A stretch of 34,036 bases of DNA, from NCBI GenBank assembly GCA_947174565.1, contig CAMWJL010000017.1, forward strand, positions 1-34,036, in the 5' to 3' direction. Under the pieces are notes generated by a model. It was not told the DNA's origin, did no database searches, and was given only the letters and a program-made list of their open reading frames with translations. Positions 17,330 to 25,865 of this stretch are shown piece after piece. This stretch comes from an uncultured Prevotellaceae bacterium (GTDB taxonomy: Bacteria > Bacteroidota > Bacteroidia > Bacteroidales > Bacteroidaceae). Positions within the stretch are counted from its first letter, which is position 1; the number at the start of each line of letters is the position of its first letter. Both the position numbers and the translations under genes were made by a program.

Positions 17330-19693
17330 ATGAATAAGATTGTTAAGAAAGAGCAGTTTAGCGAGAAGGTGTTCAAGCTTGTGGTTGAGGCACCACTCAT
17401 CGCTAAGTCTCGCAAGGCAGGTCACTTCGTGATTGTTCGTGTGGGCGAACAGGGCGAACGCATGCCACTCACCATTGCTGACTCCGACGTGGAGGCAGGC
17501 ACTATCACGCTGGTGGTGCAGAAGGTGGGATATTCTTCTACGAAGCTCTGCGACCTGAATGAAGGCGACTACATCACTGACGTGGTGGGTCCTTTGGGTC
17601 AAGCTACACACATCGAGAAGTTCGGCACGGTGGTATGTGCTGGTGGCGGTGTGGGCGTGGCACCTATGCTGCCCATCATCAAGGCTCTGAAAGCTGCTGG
17701 CAACAGGGTTATATCAGTGCTGGCTGGTCGCACAAAGGAACTCATCATCCTTGAGGATGAGGTGCGCAAGCATTCTGACGAGGTTATCATCATGACGGAC
17801 GATGGCTCATACGGTCAGAAAGGTGTGGTGACAGTGGGCATCGAACAGGTGATTCTGCGCGAGAAAGTCGATAAGTGCTTCGCCATCGGTCCTGCCATCA
17901 TGATGAAGTTCTGCTGCTTGTTGACAAAGAAATACAATGTACCTACTGACGTGTCGTTGAACACCATCATGGTCGATGGCACAGGCATGTGTGGTGCTTG
18001 CCGCATCACGGTGGGTGGCAAGACGCGTTTCGTGTGTGTGGATGGTCCTGAGTTTGATGGTCATGAGGTGGATTTCGACGAGATGTTCAAGCGCATGGGT
18101 GCATTCAAGCCACAGGAACTGGAATATATCAAGAAGTTAGAGGAGCATGTGGATTCGGTGGGTAGCAACACGAATACAGCACAGAAAGCAGAGGTGACAG
18201 CTGATGCCTCGGGCATGACGACTGACACTCCCCTTGCCGAACTGACTGACCGCAATGCCCCTTGGCGCAAGGAGTTGGCTGCCAGCATGAAGCCGAAAGA
18301 GCGTGGCGAGATTGAGCGTTGCGTGATGGGCGAACTTGACCCTGTATATCGTGCCACCACTCGCACAGAGGAGGTGAACACTGGTCTTACCATCGAACAG
18401 GCAATGACCGAAGCGAAGCGTTGTCTCGACTGCGTGAAGCCTACATGTATGGAAGGTTGCCCCGTGAGCATCAACATCCCATCGTTTGTGAAGAACATTG
18501 AGCGCGGTCAGTTCCTCGAAGCTGCCAAGGTGCTCAAATCCACTTCCGCCCTGCCAGCCGTGTGTGGTCGTGTATGTCCACAGGAGAAGCAGTGCGAAAG
18601 CAAGTGTATCCACCTGAAACTGGGTCATAAGCCTGTTGCCATCGGCAATTTGGAGCGTTTCGCTGCCGACTTTGAGCGCAACAGCGGCAAAATGACATTG
18701 CCTGAATGTGCTCCGAAGAATGGCAAAAAAGTGGCTATCGTTGGTTCAGGCCCCGCAGGTCTTTCTTGTGCTGGCGACTTGGCCAAGGCAGGTTATGACG
18801 TGACGGTGTTTGAGGCACTGCACGAGATTGGCGGTGTGCTGAAATACGGCATTCCTGAGTTCCGTCTGCCTAATGCCATCGTCGATGTGGAAATCGAGAT
18901 GCTCCGCAAGATAGGTGTGAACTTCGTGAAGGATTGCATCGTGGGCAAGACCATCACCATCCAGCAACTGGAGGAAGAAGGTTACAAGGCTATCTTTGTG
19001 GCTTCAGGTGCAGGTCTTCCAAACTTCATGAACATTCCTGGCGAGAACTCAGTGGGTGTCATGTCATCCAACGAATACCTCACTCGCGTCAACCTGATGG
19101 ATGCCAGCAACCCTGCTTCTGACACGCCTATCGTGAAGGCGAAGAGCGTGATGGTTGTGGGCGGTGGCAACACCGCTATGGACTCTTGCCGCACAGCTAA
19201 GCGTTTGGGCGCCGAGCACGTGTTCATCGCTTACCGTCGCAGCGAGGCAGAAATGCCAGCACGTCTGGAGGAGGTGAAGCATGCCAAGGAAGAAGGCATT
19301 GAGTTCCTCACACTCCACAATCCAATCGAATACATCGCTGACGAGAAGGGTAACGTGACACAAGTGAAACTCCAAGTGATGGAACTGGGCGAACCCGATG
19401 CTTCCGGTCGTCGCTCCCCTATCCCTGTGGAAGGCAAGGTAGTGACTCGCGACATTGACATGGCGATTGTGGCTGTGGGTGTATCTCCCAACCCCATCGT
19501 GCCGAAGTCCGTCAAGGGTCTCGAACTGGGCAGAAAGAACACCATTGCGGTGAACGACAAAATGCAGTCGAACATCCCAACCATCTTCGCAGGTGGCGAC
19601 ATCGTGCGTGGTGGTGCAACGGTCATCCTCGCCATGGGTGATGGTCGCAAAGCGGCAGCCAACATCGACGCAATGCTCAATAGCCAAGATTAA
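17330..19693 (+). CDS. Bifunctional dihydroorotate dehydrogenase B NAD-binding subunit-like / NADPH-dependent glutamate synthase (fused NfnA-NfnB-like)
   Basis: N-terminal ferredoxin reductase-like half with GTGMCGACRITVGG; C-terminal GltD-like half with CLDCVKPTCMEGCPV and dual GxGxxG (VAIVGSGPAGLSCA, VMVVGGGNTAMDS). Confidence 0.95.
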   Translation: MNKIVKKEQFSEKVFKLVVEAPLIAKSRKAGHFVIVRVGEQGERMPLTIADSDVEAGTITLVVQKVGYSSTKLCDLNEGDYITDVVGPLGQATHIEKFGTVVCAGGGVGVAPMLPIIKALKAAGNRVISVLAGRTKELIILEDEVRKHSDEVIIMTDDGSYGQKGVVTVGIEQVILREKVDKCFAIGPAIMMKFCCLLTKKYNVPTDVSLNTIMVDGTGMCGACRITVGGKTRFVCVDGPEFDGHEVDFDEMFKRMGAFKPQELEYIKKLEEHVDSVGSNTNTAQKAEVTADASGMTTDTPLAELTDRNAPWRKELAASMKPKERGEIERCVMGELDPVYRATTRTEEVNTGLTIEQAMTEAKRCLDCVKPTCMEGCPVSINIPSFVKNIERGQFLEAAKVLKSTSALPAVCGRVCPQEKQCESKCIHLKLGHKPVAIGNLERFAADFERNSGKMTLPECAPKNGKKVAIVGSGPAGLSCAGDLAKAGYDVTVFEALHEIGGVLKYGIPEFRLPNAIVDVEIEMLRKIGVNFVKDCIVGKTITIQQLEEEGYKAIFVASGAGLPNFMNIPGENSVGVMSSNEYLTRVNLMDASNPASDTPIVKAKSVMVVGGGNTAMDSCRTAKRLGAEHVFIAYRRSEAEMPARLEEVKHAKEEGIEFLTLHNPIEYIADEKGNVTQVKLQVMELGEPDASGRRSPIPVEGKVVTRDIDMAIVAVGVSPNPIVPKSVKGLELGRKNTIAVNDKMQSNIPTIFAGGDIVRGGATVILAMGDGRKAAANIDAMLNSQD

Positions 19694-19730
19694 GCCGATT
19701 CTCCCGAATTGCAATATTTATCTATATTCA

Positions 19731-19761
19731 AGTGGCAGTTTGTTATCCGCAAACTGCCACT
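19731..19761. terminator. Hairpin terminator of gltA-like gene
   Basis: AGTGGCAGTTTG-TTATCCG-CAAACTGCCACT then TTTTTAG. Confidence 0.88.
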
Positions 19762-19781
19762 TTTTAGTTGGTTACTCACTC

Positions 19782-20027
19782 TTATTTATAACAAATGCCA
19801 CAAGGTTTTCGCCCCTTTGACTGTGCCATACTCAAAGAGACTTCTTTAATCGTTGATTGGCAATTATTCAATCCTCGACACCCTCTTTTGCAGTGATAGC
19901 AATACGCACCATATCCCGTACAGATATAAACCGAGTTGTCACTATGTGCATTGCAGGATGCACATAGTGAGCAACTCAATAAATAGAATGCCAAGAGTGT
20001 TGTAGTGGCATGTGTCATTGTTGTCAT
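19782..20027 (-). CDS. Small exported Cys-rich protein, putative Zn-binding YHxxxxC...C...CxxC domain
   Basis: MTTMTHATTTLLAFYLLSCSLCASCNAHSDNSVYICTGYGAYCYHCKRGCRGLNNCQSTIKEVSLSMAQSKGRKPCGICYK; start overlaps upstream stop (ATGA), supporting coupling; start chosen at 20027 rather than 20117. Confidence 0.72.
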   Translation of the reverse strand: MTTMTHATTTLLAFYLLSCSLCASCNAHSDNSVYICTGYGAYCYHCKRGCRGLNNCQSTIKEVSLSMAQSKGRKPCGICYK

Positions 20028-20881
20028 TCCAAAAATTTGTCTATAACCATCTTGGTATTTGAAGGTACGTCCGTTTCTCCGACATAGTACTTCTGTACAC
20101 CCATGTTCTGTAACCAATCGTTAATGACTTGCTCCATTTTGTCTTGGTCGGTAAGTGAATCGGGATTAAGTTCCAGTATCAATACTTCTAAATTCTCAAG
20201 ACCTTTCCGTCGTGCAATTAAACTTGATTTGGGATTCTTGAGTGTCTGAGATAATATATAGCTGTAAGCATTGCCTTCTTGAATTTTGTTTTGGGCATGA
20301 TAAATGTACCCATCCGTAAGGATGACAAGCACATTTCTATATCCGTCTTTGATGCAATAATTGTCAACGGGCTTGTTAAAGAATCCCCATATATCACAAC
20401 CCTGCCATTTACTTGTTTTGATAGTATAATCATAAATTTGTTCCATCGCTCCATGAAAATCATCAACAAAAGTAGTCAGCATTTTTTTCTTTTCAGCAGG
20501 AGCAGCCGTATTCAAGTCTAACTCTAATTTCTCAGAAAGCAAGGCGATTCTTGAATCATCGGGGATTGGATAGACAAAGACCTTTATCTTGTCTTTACAT
20601 GGCAAAATCTTTTGTTTAACAGCCCTGCTCTTCACGTAATTAGCCAGATATTCAACAATGGCAATGTCTTTGTCTTTTTGTGAAAGAGCCTTGGAATTAT
20701 CTGTACTTGGGTTAATTCGGTCAGACAAGTCAAGATAGATTGACAAATTAAGAGGTTGTGGTTTGTTCACAACGACGGAATTACCGCCATTATCGTCCTT
20801 TTCTTTGTTGGAACAGGAATAATACACAGCAATTACTGCAATAATAACCACACTAAGAATTACGATTACTTTTGTTTTCAT
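20024..20881 (-). CDS. VWA-like domain lipoprotein/membrane-anchored protein
   Basis: N-terminal TM/lipobox (YYSCSNKEK); LSIYLDLSDRIN and NVLVILTDGYIYH resemble VWA MIDAS segments. Confidence 0.75.
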   Translation of the reverse strand: MKTKVIVILSVVIIAVIAVYYSCSNKEKDDNGGNSVVVNKPQPLNLSIYLDLSDRINPSTDNSKALSQKDKDIAIVEYLANYVKSRAVKQKILPCKDKIKVFVYPIPDDSRIALLSEKLELDLNTAAPAEKKKMLTTFVDDFHGAMEQIYDYTIKTSKWQGCDIWGFFNKPVDNYCIKDGYRNVLVILTDGYIYHAQNKIQEGNAYSYILSQTLKNPKSSLIARRKGLENLEVLILELNPDSLTDQDKMEQVINDWLQNMGVQKYYVGETDVPSNTKMVIDKFLE

Positions 20882-20894
20882 TTTATACTCTTTT

Positions 20895-22133
20895 TTAGAT
20901 TGTTATCAATGTATTAAGCGTTTTATTAAATTCGTTGGTGATGTCGTTCTTCTCATCATCTGTTTTCTGCATTGCTGCCATATATCCCTGCCAACCAGCA
21001 AGGAAGTTGTTAAGCTCCATTTTTATTTTGTTGATATCATATCGTGCAATGGTTCCATTCAGTTGGTTTTCCACTTTTGAAATTTCTGCACAAATAGAAG
21101 CGATATTAGCAGTGTTTCCTGCTTGCGCCTCTCTCGTTTCATCCATCCTCCGTTTTATACTTTCGATTTCTTTACATAGTTGTTCGTGGCGTATTGTGTT
21201 CAAATCCAATTGACTAAGAGATCTTACAAAATATCCGAAAGTGAATCCCCATATCAAGTATGCCACAAATCCAAGGCAAATAATAACCCAAAAGTTTGGG
21301 TCATTAGAGGCAAGACTGAATGAATAAGGCGGCAGTGCTGCTAATGACATCAGACGGTCAAGATTATAAATCTTTTCGCAGATAGCATAAGATAAGAGTG
21401 TGTCGAAAATAAAAGCGACTACAATGATAAGAGGAATTTTGATATATTTAAGCCATCCCGTTTCCCCCTCCCAGCGATTCAGTACAAAACCGAATGCAAG
21501 GAAGATGATGGGCATGAGTAAGATGAAAAGTAAAGTTGTCGCCCCTTCTGAGGCAGCGGCAGAAAGTGCCTGCGAATCAAAGATGGCTTCGGATAATTGA
21601 AAATCGCCTTCTGAACCTAAACTAAATTGTTTGAAAAAGGCAGAATAAGCAACAGAACTATAGAATATAAAGAAATACAGGGTGAAAGGGATTAGAATAA
21701 CACCTGAAATAATCAATGTTATCCATGCACTTCTATTGCGTCTTGCTGTATTTCCATCCAACTCAAAAAGTTCTCGTTGTTTTTCTTGTAATTCCTTATC
21801 TAAGGAATTCAATCTTTCCGTATTCTGTTCAAGTTTGTTCGATTCAATTTCTTTATCTCTCTCAAAAGTAATCTTTTTGTTTTGCAAACTCAATCTAAGT
21901 TCGTTTTGTAAACTCTCATCATCTTCTTGTTCTTTCTTCAATCCCGAATAAACAGCTTGAAGATGGGGGGTGAATGCTTGTAATACACCTTGGGAGATAC
22001 CAGCCATACGGAAACCATATTGCTTATACGTTTCTTGCGATTTACGACTTTCACTTGGAGTGGTATCATCACTTGTCATAGGAATGGCATCGCTCTTCAA
22101 CGAGAAAATCTTTTTTATATTTGTGAAATCCAT
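20895..22133 (-). CDS. Uncharacterised membrane protein, about 4 TM helices flanked by coiled coils
   Basis: Four hydrophobic segments; KLEQNTERLNSLDKELQEKQRELFEL and C-terminal coiled-coil stretches. Confidence 0.75.
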   Translation of the reverse strand: MDFTNIKKIFSLKSDAIPMTSDDTTPSESRKSQETYKQYGFRMAGISQGVLQAFTPHLQAVYSGLKKEQEDDESLQNELRLSLQNKKITFERDKEIESNKLEQNTERLNSLDKELQEKQRELFELDGNTARRNRSAWITLIISGVILIPFTLYFFIFYSSVAYSAFFKQFSLGSEGDFQLSEAIFDSQALSAAASEGATTLLFILLMPIIFLAFGFVLNRWEGETGWLKYIKIPLIIVVAFIFDTLLSYAICEKIYNLDRLMSLAALPPYSFSLASNDPNFWVIICLGFVAYLIWGFTFGYFVRSLSQLDLNTIRHEQLCKEIESIKRRMDETREAQAGNTANIASICAEISKVENQLNGTIARYDINKIKMELNNFLAGWQGYMAAMQKTDDEKNDITNEFNKTLNTLITI

Positions 22134-22141
22134 ACTTATCT

Positions 22142-22564
22142 TTAAAATTTTATTTCATTGACAATCTGTTCAATAGTTTTTCCTTCTTTAACGCTTGTTA
22201 GAAAGTACTCCATAATACTTTCCACATTTTCTTCATGAAAACCAAATAGAATAATATACTTGCAAAGCAATGCTTTTTCAGAATCCTCTATGACACCATC
22301 TGACCATGCCATTCGGGTCAAATCATAGAGGTAATGAATCTTGTCTTCCAAGGTCTCTGGCAAGACGGGATTTAGACCTGATGTTACAACAATATTGTTG
22401 ATGACATCTTCCGTTATACCATGCTCCAATCCAATCTTGTACAATAGTTCTTTCTCATGAGGATGAAACTCTGCATCCGAAAGGGCTAAGCAATAAAGAT
22501 TGAAGAAATGCCATTTTTTACTTTCTTCAATACGGCTGTTCGTTTTGTCCAATTCTTTCTCCAT
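22142..22564 (-). CDS. TerB-like (tellurite-resistance TerB family) protein
   Basis: SKKWHFFNLYCLALSDAEFHPHEKELLYKIGLEHGI...LTRMAWSDGVIEDSEKALLCKYIILFGF; paired D/E-rich helical repeats; start at 22564 (MEKELDK). Confidence 0.78.
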   Translation of the reverse strand: MEKELDKTNSRIEESKKWHFFNLYCLALSDAEFHPHEKELLYKIGLEHGITEDVINNIVVTSGLNPVLPETLEDKIHYLYDLTRMAWSDGVIEDSEKALLCKYIILFGFHEENVESIMEYFLTSVKEGKTIEQIVNEIKF

Positions 22565-22571
22565 GGGCTTT

Positions 22572-22599
22572 TTTCTTTTTGTGACACTGCAAAAAGAAA
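22572..22599 (-). promoter_or_regulatory. Hairpin 7 nt upstream of the TerB start codon
   Basis: TTTCTTTTTG-N8-CAAAAAGAAA perfect 10-bp stem. Confidence 0.8.
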
Positions 22600-22740
22600 G
22601 GTGTGTGACTTTCCGATTGCCAATTCCAGGTATCGCCAAACACCTATGCCCATACAACCATGAAGCCCACACCTAACGGTGTAAGCATTCACTTTTATTG
22701 TTGATGAGCAATCTTCTTTTGGCGATTTCGGAATTGCATC
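22600..22740 (-). ncRNA. Candidate structured RNA leader of TerB operon
   Basis: GGTGTGGGCTTC (22662-22673 minus) vs GAAAGTCACACACC (22600-22613 minus), nested GGTTG/CAATC and AGGT/ACCT; alternative ACACC-GTTA-GGTGT hairpin; long-range GCAATTCC..TCGCCAAA / TTTGGCGA..GGAATTG. Confidence 0.5.
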
Positions 22741-22880
22741 AAGTAAAAGCAAACACTTTCTTTTCCTTATGTCAAGTTAAACAATTATGTCATATATATC
22801 TTTTTTTAGTTTATTATGTTTATGTCATTAGAACAATCCCGAATGAATACCTTTGATTCATGTTGATTGTCTTCGGTTTG

Positions 22881-22888
22881 CAAATATA
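22881..22888 (-). promoter_or_regulatory. -7 box TATATTTG upstream of TerB operon
   Basis: minus strand TAnnTTTG about 317 bp upstream of start. Confidence 0.5.
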
Positions 22889-22955
22889 CGATTAACTTTT
22901 CACTTCCAAACTTTCTTTAAGAGAAAAATGTATCTAAACACAGAAAGCACAAAAC

Positions 22956-23693
22956 TCACAGATGTTGTTGCCCACTGAAGTATGCTTCTATTTCAGAGTT
23001 GAGGAGGGCATAGTCACGATTGTAGTCTTTGATGATTTGACCATGTTCGAGAAGAGTGATGCGCGAACAAATATCAAGGGTATGAGTGAGGTTGTGGGAA
23101 GAAACGATGACTGTTGCATGTCGTTCGCGGCTGTAGGTTTCAAGCAAATATTTCATAGCCAGCTGTGAGGTGGGGTCAAGGAAATTAAAAGGTTCGTCAA
23201 GCAACAAAAGCTGGGGATGATGCAGCATGGCACCAATAATGCCAACTTTCTGTTTGTTGCCCATGGAAAGGTTGCGGATAAGGGTGCGCTGTTCGAGCAC
23301 CTCGCCATTCATGAAGCGGTCGAACTGGAGCAGGCGGTCGGTCAAAACAGCGTCAGGAATGTCGGATATTTTAGCGATGAAACGGAAATACTCTTCGGGT
23401 GTGAGATAGTCAATCAAGAATCCTGTATCGACAAAGGCTCCAGTATAAGCCTTCCATGCCTCGCTCTTTGCGGTGTCGCATGAAACATTGCGACCATGAA
23501 TCAGCCCATCCACTGTGACACTTCCCGTATCGGTCTTCAATAAATCGAGAATGACACGGAAAAGAGTGGTTTTCCCTGCTCCATTGTTGCCCACAAGACC
23601 GATGATTTCGCCACTATGAATAGCATAGTGGGCAATGTTGAGCACTTGCTTCTCTCCGAACGATTTAGTTAAGTTTTCGATTGTTAAGTTCAT
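22956..23693 (-). CDS. ABC transporter ATP-binding protein
   Basis: Walker A GLVGNNGAGKTT, signature-like NLSMGNKQKVGI, Walker B LLLLDEPFNFLD. Confidence 0.95.
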   Translation of the reverse strand: MNLTIENLTKSFGEKQVLNIAHYAIHSGEIIGLVGNNGAGKTTLFRVILDLLKTDTGSVTVDGLIHGRNVSCDTAKSEAWKAYTGAFVDTGFLIDYLTPEEYFRFIAKISDIPDAVLTDRLLQFDRFMNGEVLEQRTLIRNLSMGNKQKVGIIGAMLHHPQLLLLDEPFNFLDPTSQLAMKYLLETYSRERHATVIVSSHNLTHTLDICSRITLLEHGQIIKDYNRDYALLNSEIEAYFSGQQHL

Positions 23694-23703
23694 GATGTTT
23701 CTA

Positions 23704-25212
23704 TTATCTGGAACCTCGGAAGCCTTCCATATTCTGATATCTCCGTTGCATAAAACGCTGATACAGATTTTTCAGCCAAAACGGATGAGACACAGTACCA
23801 ACCAACCCTGCGGATGCCATCGCAATGGCGGTGATGTCATCTCCCCAAAGGTTGACCAACAACCACATAATCAGCATGGGTACAAACAGGGCAAAACCCG
23901 ACATGAGCATCTGCACTTTGGTGTCTCGCCCCGAGCGTGTCAATTTTTTGTTGAGATGGATGGTCGAGTCGTTATAGACGGCTAACTGGAACATGAACGG
24001 AAAGACGATGCCTGTGGTGAAGAACAAACACCCTACAGCTGTCATCCACGTCATTTTTCCTTCCATGATAGGCATGAGTGAGAAGAGGAACGGGACAAGC
24101 AACATCAGGCATTGGAAATAGTATTTCGCCTTCAACAATGAGAGCACTGTCTCCTTGTGTACCATAAGCCCGTCAATGTAGTTACCTTCTGGACACATAA
24201 TGGTGGTGAGGGTCATTACTCCCAAGCAGTTGAAACAATAAACACAGATGAAGATGCGCATGAAGGGGAAAGAATCATACAAATCTGAAAAAGAAAAAAG
24301 TGTACATAGCATCAGCATGCAACCAGTACCAATGAGAAACTGCTTACGCACGACTAAATTGCGCAGCGTGGATTTAATCTCCAATTTAAGATATTCACCA
24401 ATAATGCCGAATTTGTCAAGGAAAACCATATTGCGCGTCTTAAAAGACTGAATCACCTCGGCTTTGGCTATCTCCACATAAATCGCCACATACTGCAAGC
24501 GATAGTTGACATAATAAAGAGGCATTACTACTACAGCGAAACCAATCCAACAGAGGATATTCCATTGACAGAAACCACGCATGAGACGAATGGTGGTTTG
24601 GAAGAGCCACGGGGTATGTTCATCGAAGAAAATGCCCCAATATATCAGCAGCACATAAATGAACAGCGGAATAAGGATACTGGGAACATTGCGGTTGACG
24701 AGTGTACGCCAAAACAGATACCAATAACTATTGAGAATGAACATAAGCCACCAACCCAAGATAAAGCCAACAAAACCTACAAAACCATAAAATTGTGGAA
24801 TTGCCATTACTCCAAAAGGCACGAAGAAAAAAGCCCAAAAGAAATTATAAGGTTGTAACCCCATACGGAACAGGAAGGTGTGCAGCATGAGTCCTGTCGG
24901 AATGTTGAGCAACTTGTATTGCTTAATATTCTGAGCAGGTGTTTCCTGCAAGACAAAACGCATGAGAAAATCGACAAGCAGAAACCATATCATGCCACCA
25001 TCAATCCAGTCAAAAGCTTCAAGAGAAGAATGCTCGAAGAGAGTATAGCATGATACACCAAGCACACTCAGATACACCGCCATGAAAGCAATGAAAACAT
25101 AGCCAAAGAGCTTCATCACCATATTCTTCTCGAACATCGGGTGGCGACGCGACTGCAGGTGCTGGTTGTGAGCAAGCACCTTATATAAGAAATATGCCCT
25201 ATAGAGATTCAT
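23704..25212 (-). CDS. DUF5687 family membrane protein (ABC permease-like)
   Basis: Multi-TM protein directly upstream of ABC ATPase. Confidence 0.82.
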   Translation of the reverse strand: MNLYRAYFLYKVLAHNQHLQSRRHPMFEKNMVMKLFGYVFIAFMAVYLSVLGVSCYTLFEHSSLEAFDWIDGGMIWFLLVDFLMRFVLQETPAQNIKQYKLLNIPTGLMLHTFLFRMGLQPYNFFWAFFFVPFGVMAIPQFYGFVGFVGFILGWWLMFILNSYWYLFWRTLVNRNVPSILIPLFIYVLLIYWGIFFDEHTPWLFQTTIRLMRGFCQWNILCWIGFAVVVMPLYYVNYRLQYVAIYVEIAKAEVIQSFKTRNMVFLDKFGIIGEYLKLEIKSTLRNLVVRKQFLIGTGCMLMLCTLFSFSDLYDSFPFMRIFICVYCFNCLGVMTLTTIMCPEGNYIDGLMVHKETVLSLLKAKYYFQCLMLLVPFLFSLMPIMEGKMTWMTAVGCLFFTTGIVFPFMFQLAVYNDSTIHLNKKLTRSGRDTKVQMLMSGFALFVPMLIMWLLVNLWGDDITAIAMASAGLVGTVSHPFWLKNLYQRFMQRRYQNMEGFRGSR

Positions 25213-25230
25213 GACAGAATCCTTAGAGGA

Positions 25231-25836
25231 CTATCGAAGGTCAACAACTTCTGCCTTGGGATAGTTCTTCTTGTTGAACTGGAATGTGGATGCCTGATAC
25301 TTCTGATTCTTCAAGAAGGAATTGCAGTAAATGACCGTCGTTGCTCCTTTTGAAGTAGTGAGTTGGATGCTACTGGGCAAATGAGTGGATTTGTTGATAC
25401 GAATTACTACCCACTTGTAGGCACTGGATTCTTCACCACTCAGAACCACCTCGTCTTCCTTACCCGTGCTATTCCCCATGCGAGCTGTGTAACCATGCTT
25501 GTAGAATGTCAAGAAGGCATAAGGATTCATCTTAGCGACTTCTTCCACGGTGGGAGTCGTCACATTCACTTCTTCATTCTTCTTGATGTAACTCCACATC
25601 GTTTTGCCATCGAACCATGTGATTCGACCTGCCATATTCACTACAAACTTTTGCCCTTGCAACTTAATGTAGCCAGTCGAAGAAGTTCCATTGGCTTCAT
25701 AAGTAAAGCCAATCTTTGTGTTACCAGCAGCTTTCAATGTTGCTGCCGTCTTGTCAAGTATCTTGCCTGCCTCCTGCCCTTGAACAGAGATACAGATGGC
25801 AACCAAACAAGCGAATACAAATACGAGTCTTTTCAT
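25231..25836 (-). CDS. LolA-like outer-membrane lipoprotein carrier protein
   Basis: Signal peptide; GYIKLQGQKFVVNMAGRITWFDGKTMWSYIKKNEEVNVTTP. Confidence 0.88.
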   Translation of the reverse strand: MKRLVFVFACLVAICISVQGQEAGKILDKTAATLKAAGNTKIGFTYEANGTSSTGYIKLQGQKFVVNMAGRITWFDGKTMWSYIKKNEEVNVTTPTVEEVAKMNPYAFLTFYKHGYTARMGNSTGKEDEVVLSGEESSAYKWVVIRINKSTHLPSSIQLTTSKGATTVIYCNSFLKNQKYQASTFQFNKKNYPKAEVVDLR

Positions 25837-25865
25837 TTCTATCAAAATTATTTCATTTACATTTC

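Noticed and set aside
19064-19714. 216-aa minus-strand ORF
   Set aside because: Antisense to the gltA-like gene.
20027-20117. Longer start (20117) for the small Cys-rich ORF
   Set aside because: Would overlap the VWA gene by about 90 bp and place the signal peptide internally; the ATGA-overlap start at 20027 gives a proper signal peptide.
22486-22752. 88-aa minus-strand ORF and the N-terminal extension of the TerB ORF (MWASWLYGHRC...)
   Set aside because: Both fall in the predicted structured RNA leader; the TerB protein more plausibly begins at 22564.
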